Of a DNA stretch of 5,501 bases, positions 5,141-5,501 are shown in pieces. The DNA comes from JBEKIK01 sp049509395 (GTDB taxonomy: Bacteria; Planctomycetota; Planctomycetia; Pirellulales; Thermoguttaceae), in assembly GCA_049509395.1 (NCBI GenBank), contig JBEKZY010000335.1, positions 1-5,501 on the forward strand, in the 5' to 3' direction. The translations under genes and the position numbers were made by a program. A model generated the notes under the pieces. It did no database searches. It was given only the letters and a program-made list of their open reading frames with translations, and was not told the origin of the DNA. The first letter of the stretch is position 1; each line of letters starts with the position of its first letter.

Positions 5141-5501
5141 TCACACTTTTTCCTTTATCGCTTTTATCATCATAGGAATAACTTGCTTGAAATCGCCGAC
5201 GATGCCGTAATGGGCCACCGAAAAAATCGGCGCCTGGGGGTCCTTGTTTATAGCCACGATCTTGGCCGACTCTTCCATCCCGGCCCGATGCTGTATCGCG
5301 CCGCTGATGCCCACGGCGATGTACAGGGCCGGGCGCACGGTGGTCCCCGTCTGCCCGATCTGGTGTTCCTTGCCGATGTACCCGCCGTCGACCGCCGCGC
5401 GGCTTGCGCCTACCGCCCCGGCGATTGCTCCAGCCAGATCGTGAATCAGCTTAAAATTATCCCGGCTGCCGACGCCGCCGCCCCCGGCCACGATCACCCG
5501 G
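5141..5501 (-). CDS. etfA: Electron transfer flavoprotein alpha subunit, C-terminal part (5' end outside the window)
   Basis: The visible 119 codons are the FAD-binding C-terminal domain of ETF-alpha, which with EtfB forms a soluble heterodimer carrying electrons from acyl-CoA dehydrogenases towards the quinone pool. Numbering from the first whole codon, the family signatures appear in order. A glycine-rich A-G-G-G-G-V-G-S-R lies at 5-13, S-R-A-A-V-D at 33-38, and Q-I-G-Q-T-G-T-T-V-R-P at 47-57. G-I-S-G-A-I-Q-H lies at 64-71 and the A-I-N-K-D-P motif at 83-88. The first glycine cluster reads G-G-G-G where many members have G-R-G. Full-length proteins have about 320 residues, so roughly 200 are missing, and the GTG at 5495-5497 is an internal codon, not the start. 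The stop lies 173 bases before the acyl-CoA dehydrogenase on the same strand. The pairing fits one functional unit, with etfB probably further upstream. Confidence 0.93.
   Translation of the reverse strand, partial: RVIVAGGGGVGSRDNFKLIHDLAGAIAGAVGASRAAVDGGYIGKEHQIGQTGTTVRPALYIAVGISGAIQHRAGMEESAKIVAINKDPQAPIFSVAHYGIVGDFKQVIPMMIKAIKEKV

Overview
The window reads as bacterial chromosome with two parts of different character. Most of it (about 2016-5501) is a G+C-richer core segment. All of its genes lie on the minus strand and concern acyl-chain metabolism. The left part (about 1-2015) is visibly A+T-richer and carries a long tyrosine-recombinase-type integrase next to the 3' end of a tRNA-Lys gene, which is the usual layout of an integrative element or genomic island. 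The host looks like a planctomycete or a relative. That rests on the integrase type (an N-C-x-F-G motif where box I is expected, then R-P-K-T-G), the mostly weak ribosome binding sites, the palindromic CGTTCCCAGGC repeats and the degenerate low-complexity spacers. The phylum call is recall-based inference and is only moderately secure.

From right to left, in the direction of transcription: the 3' third of etfA (electron transfer flavoprotein alpha subunit) enters from the window edge. A 173-base spacer follows, holding an octamer ladder (CTAATCTC) and a mirrored pair of REP-like palindromes. Next comes a 583-residue acyl-CoA dehydrogenase with a GTG start and a strong Shine-Dalgarno site. After a 162-base gap with a possible terminator comes fabI, the enoyl-ACP reductase of fatty acid synthesis. 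A 193-base spacer with degenerate CAGTTT/CGGTTT repeats and a plausible promoter leads to tRNA-Lys(CUU), which ends in a clear intrinsic terminator. Left of that terminator are 180 bases of A+T-rich leader, the integrase gene, and about 230 bases of structured sequence in which a 37-codon frame resembles an excisionase-type helix-turn-helix.

Functionally, ETF takes electrons from acyl-CoA dehydrogenase, so etfA and the dehydrogenase form a beta-oxidation-type unit. FabI performs the chemically opposite reduction on ACP-bound chains. The integrase is probably unrelated to these genes and is there because the tRNA gene served as an attachment site. No second copy of the tRNA 3' end is visible, so the far end of the element, if it exists, lies beyond position 1. 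I found no CRISPR array, rRNA, toxin-antitoxin pair or recognisable defence system. The most notable items are the integrase with a degenerate active site, its tRNA junction, the small helix-turn-helix frame beside it and the mirrored REP pair.
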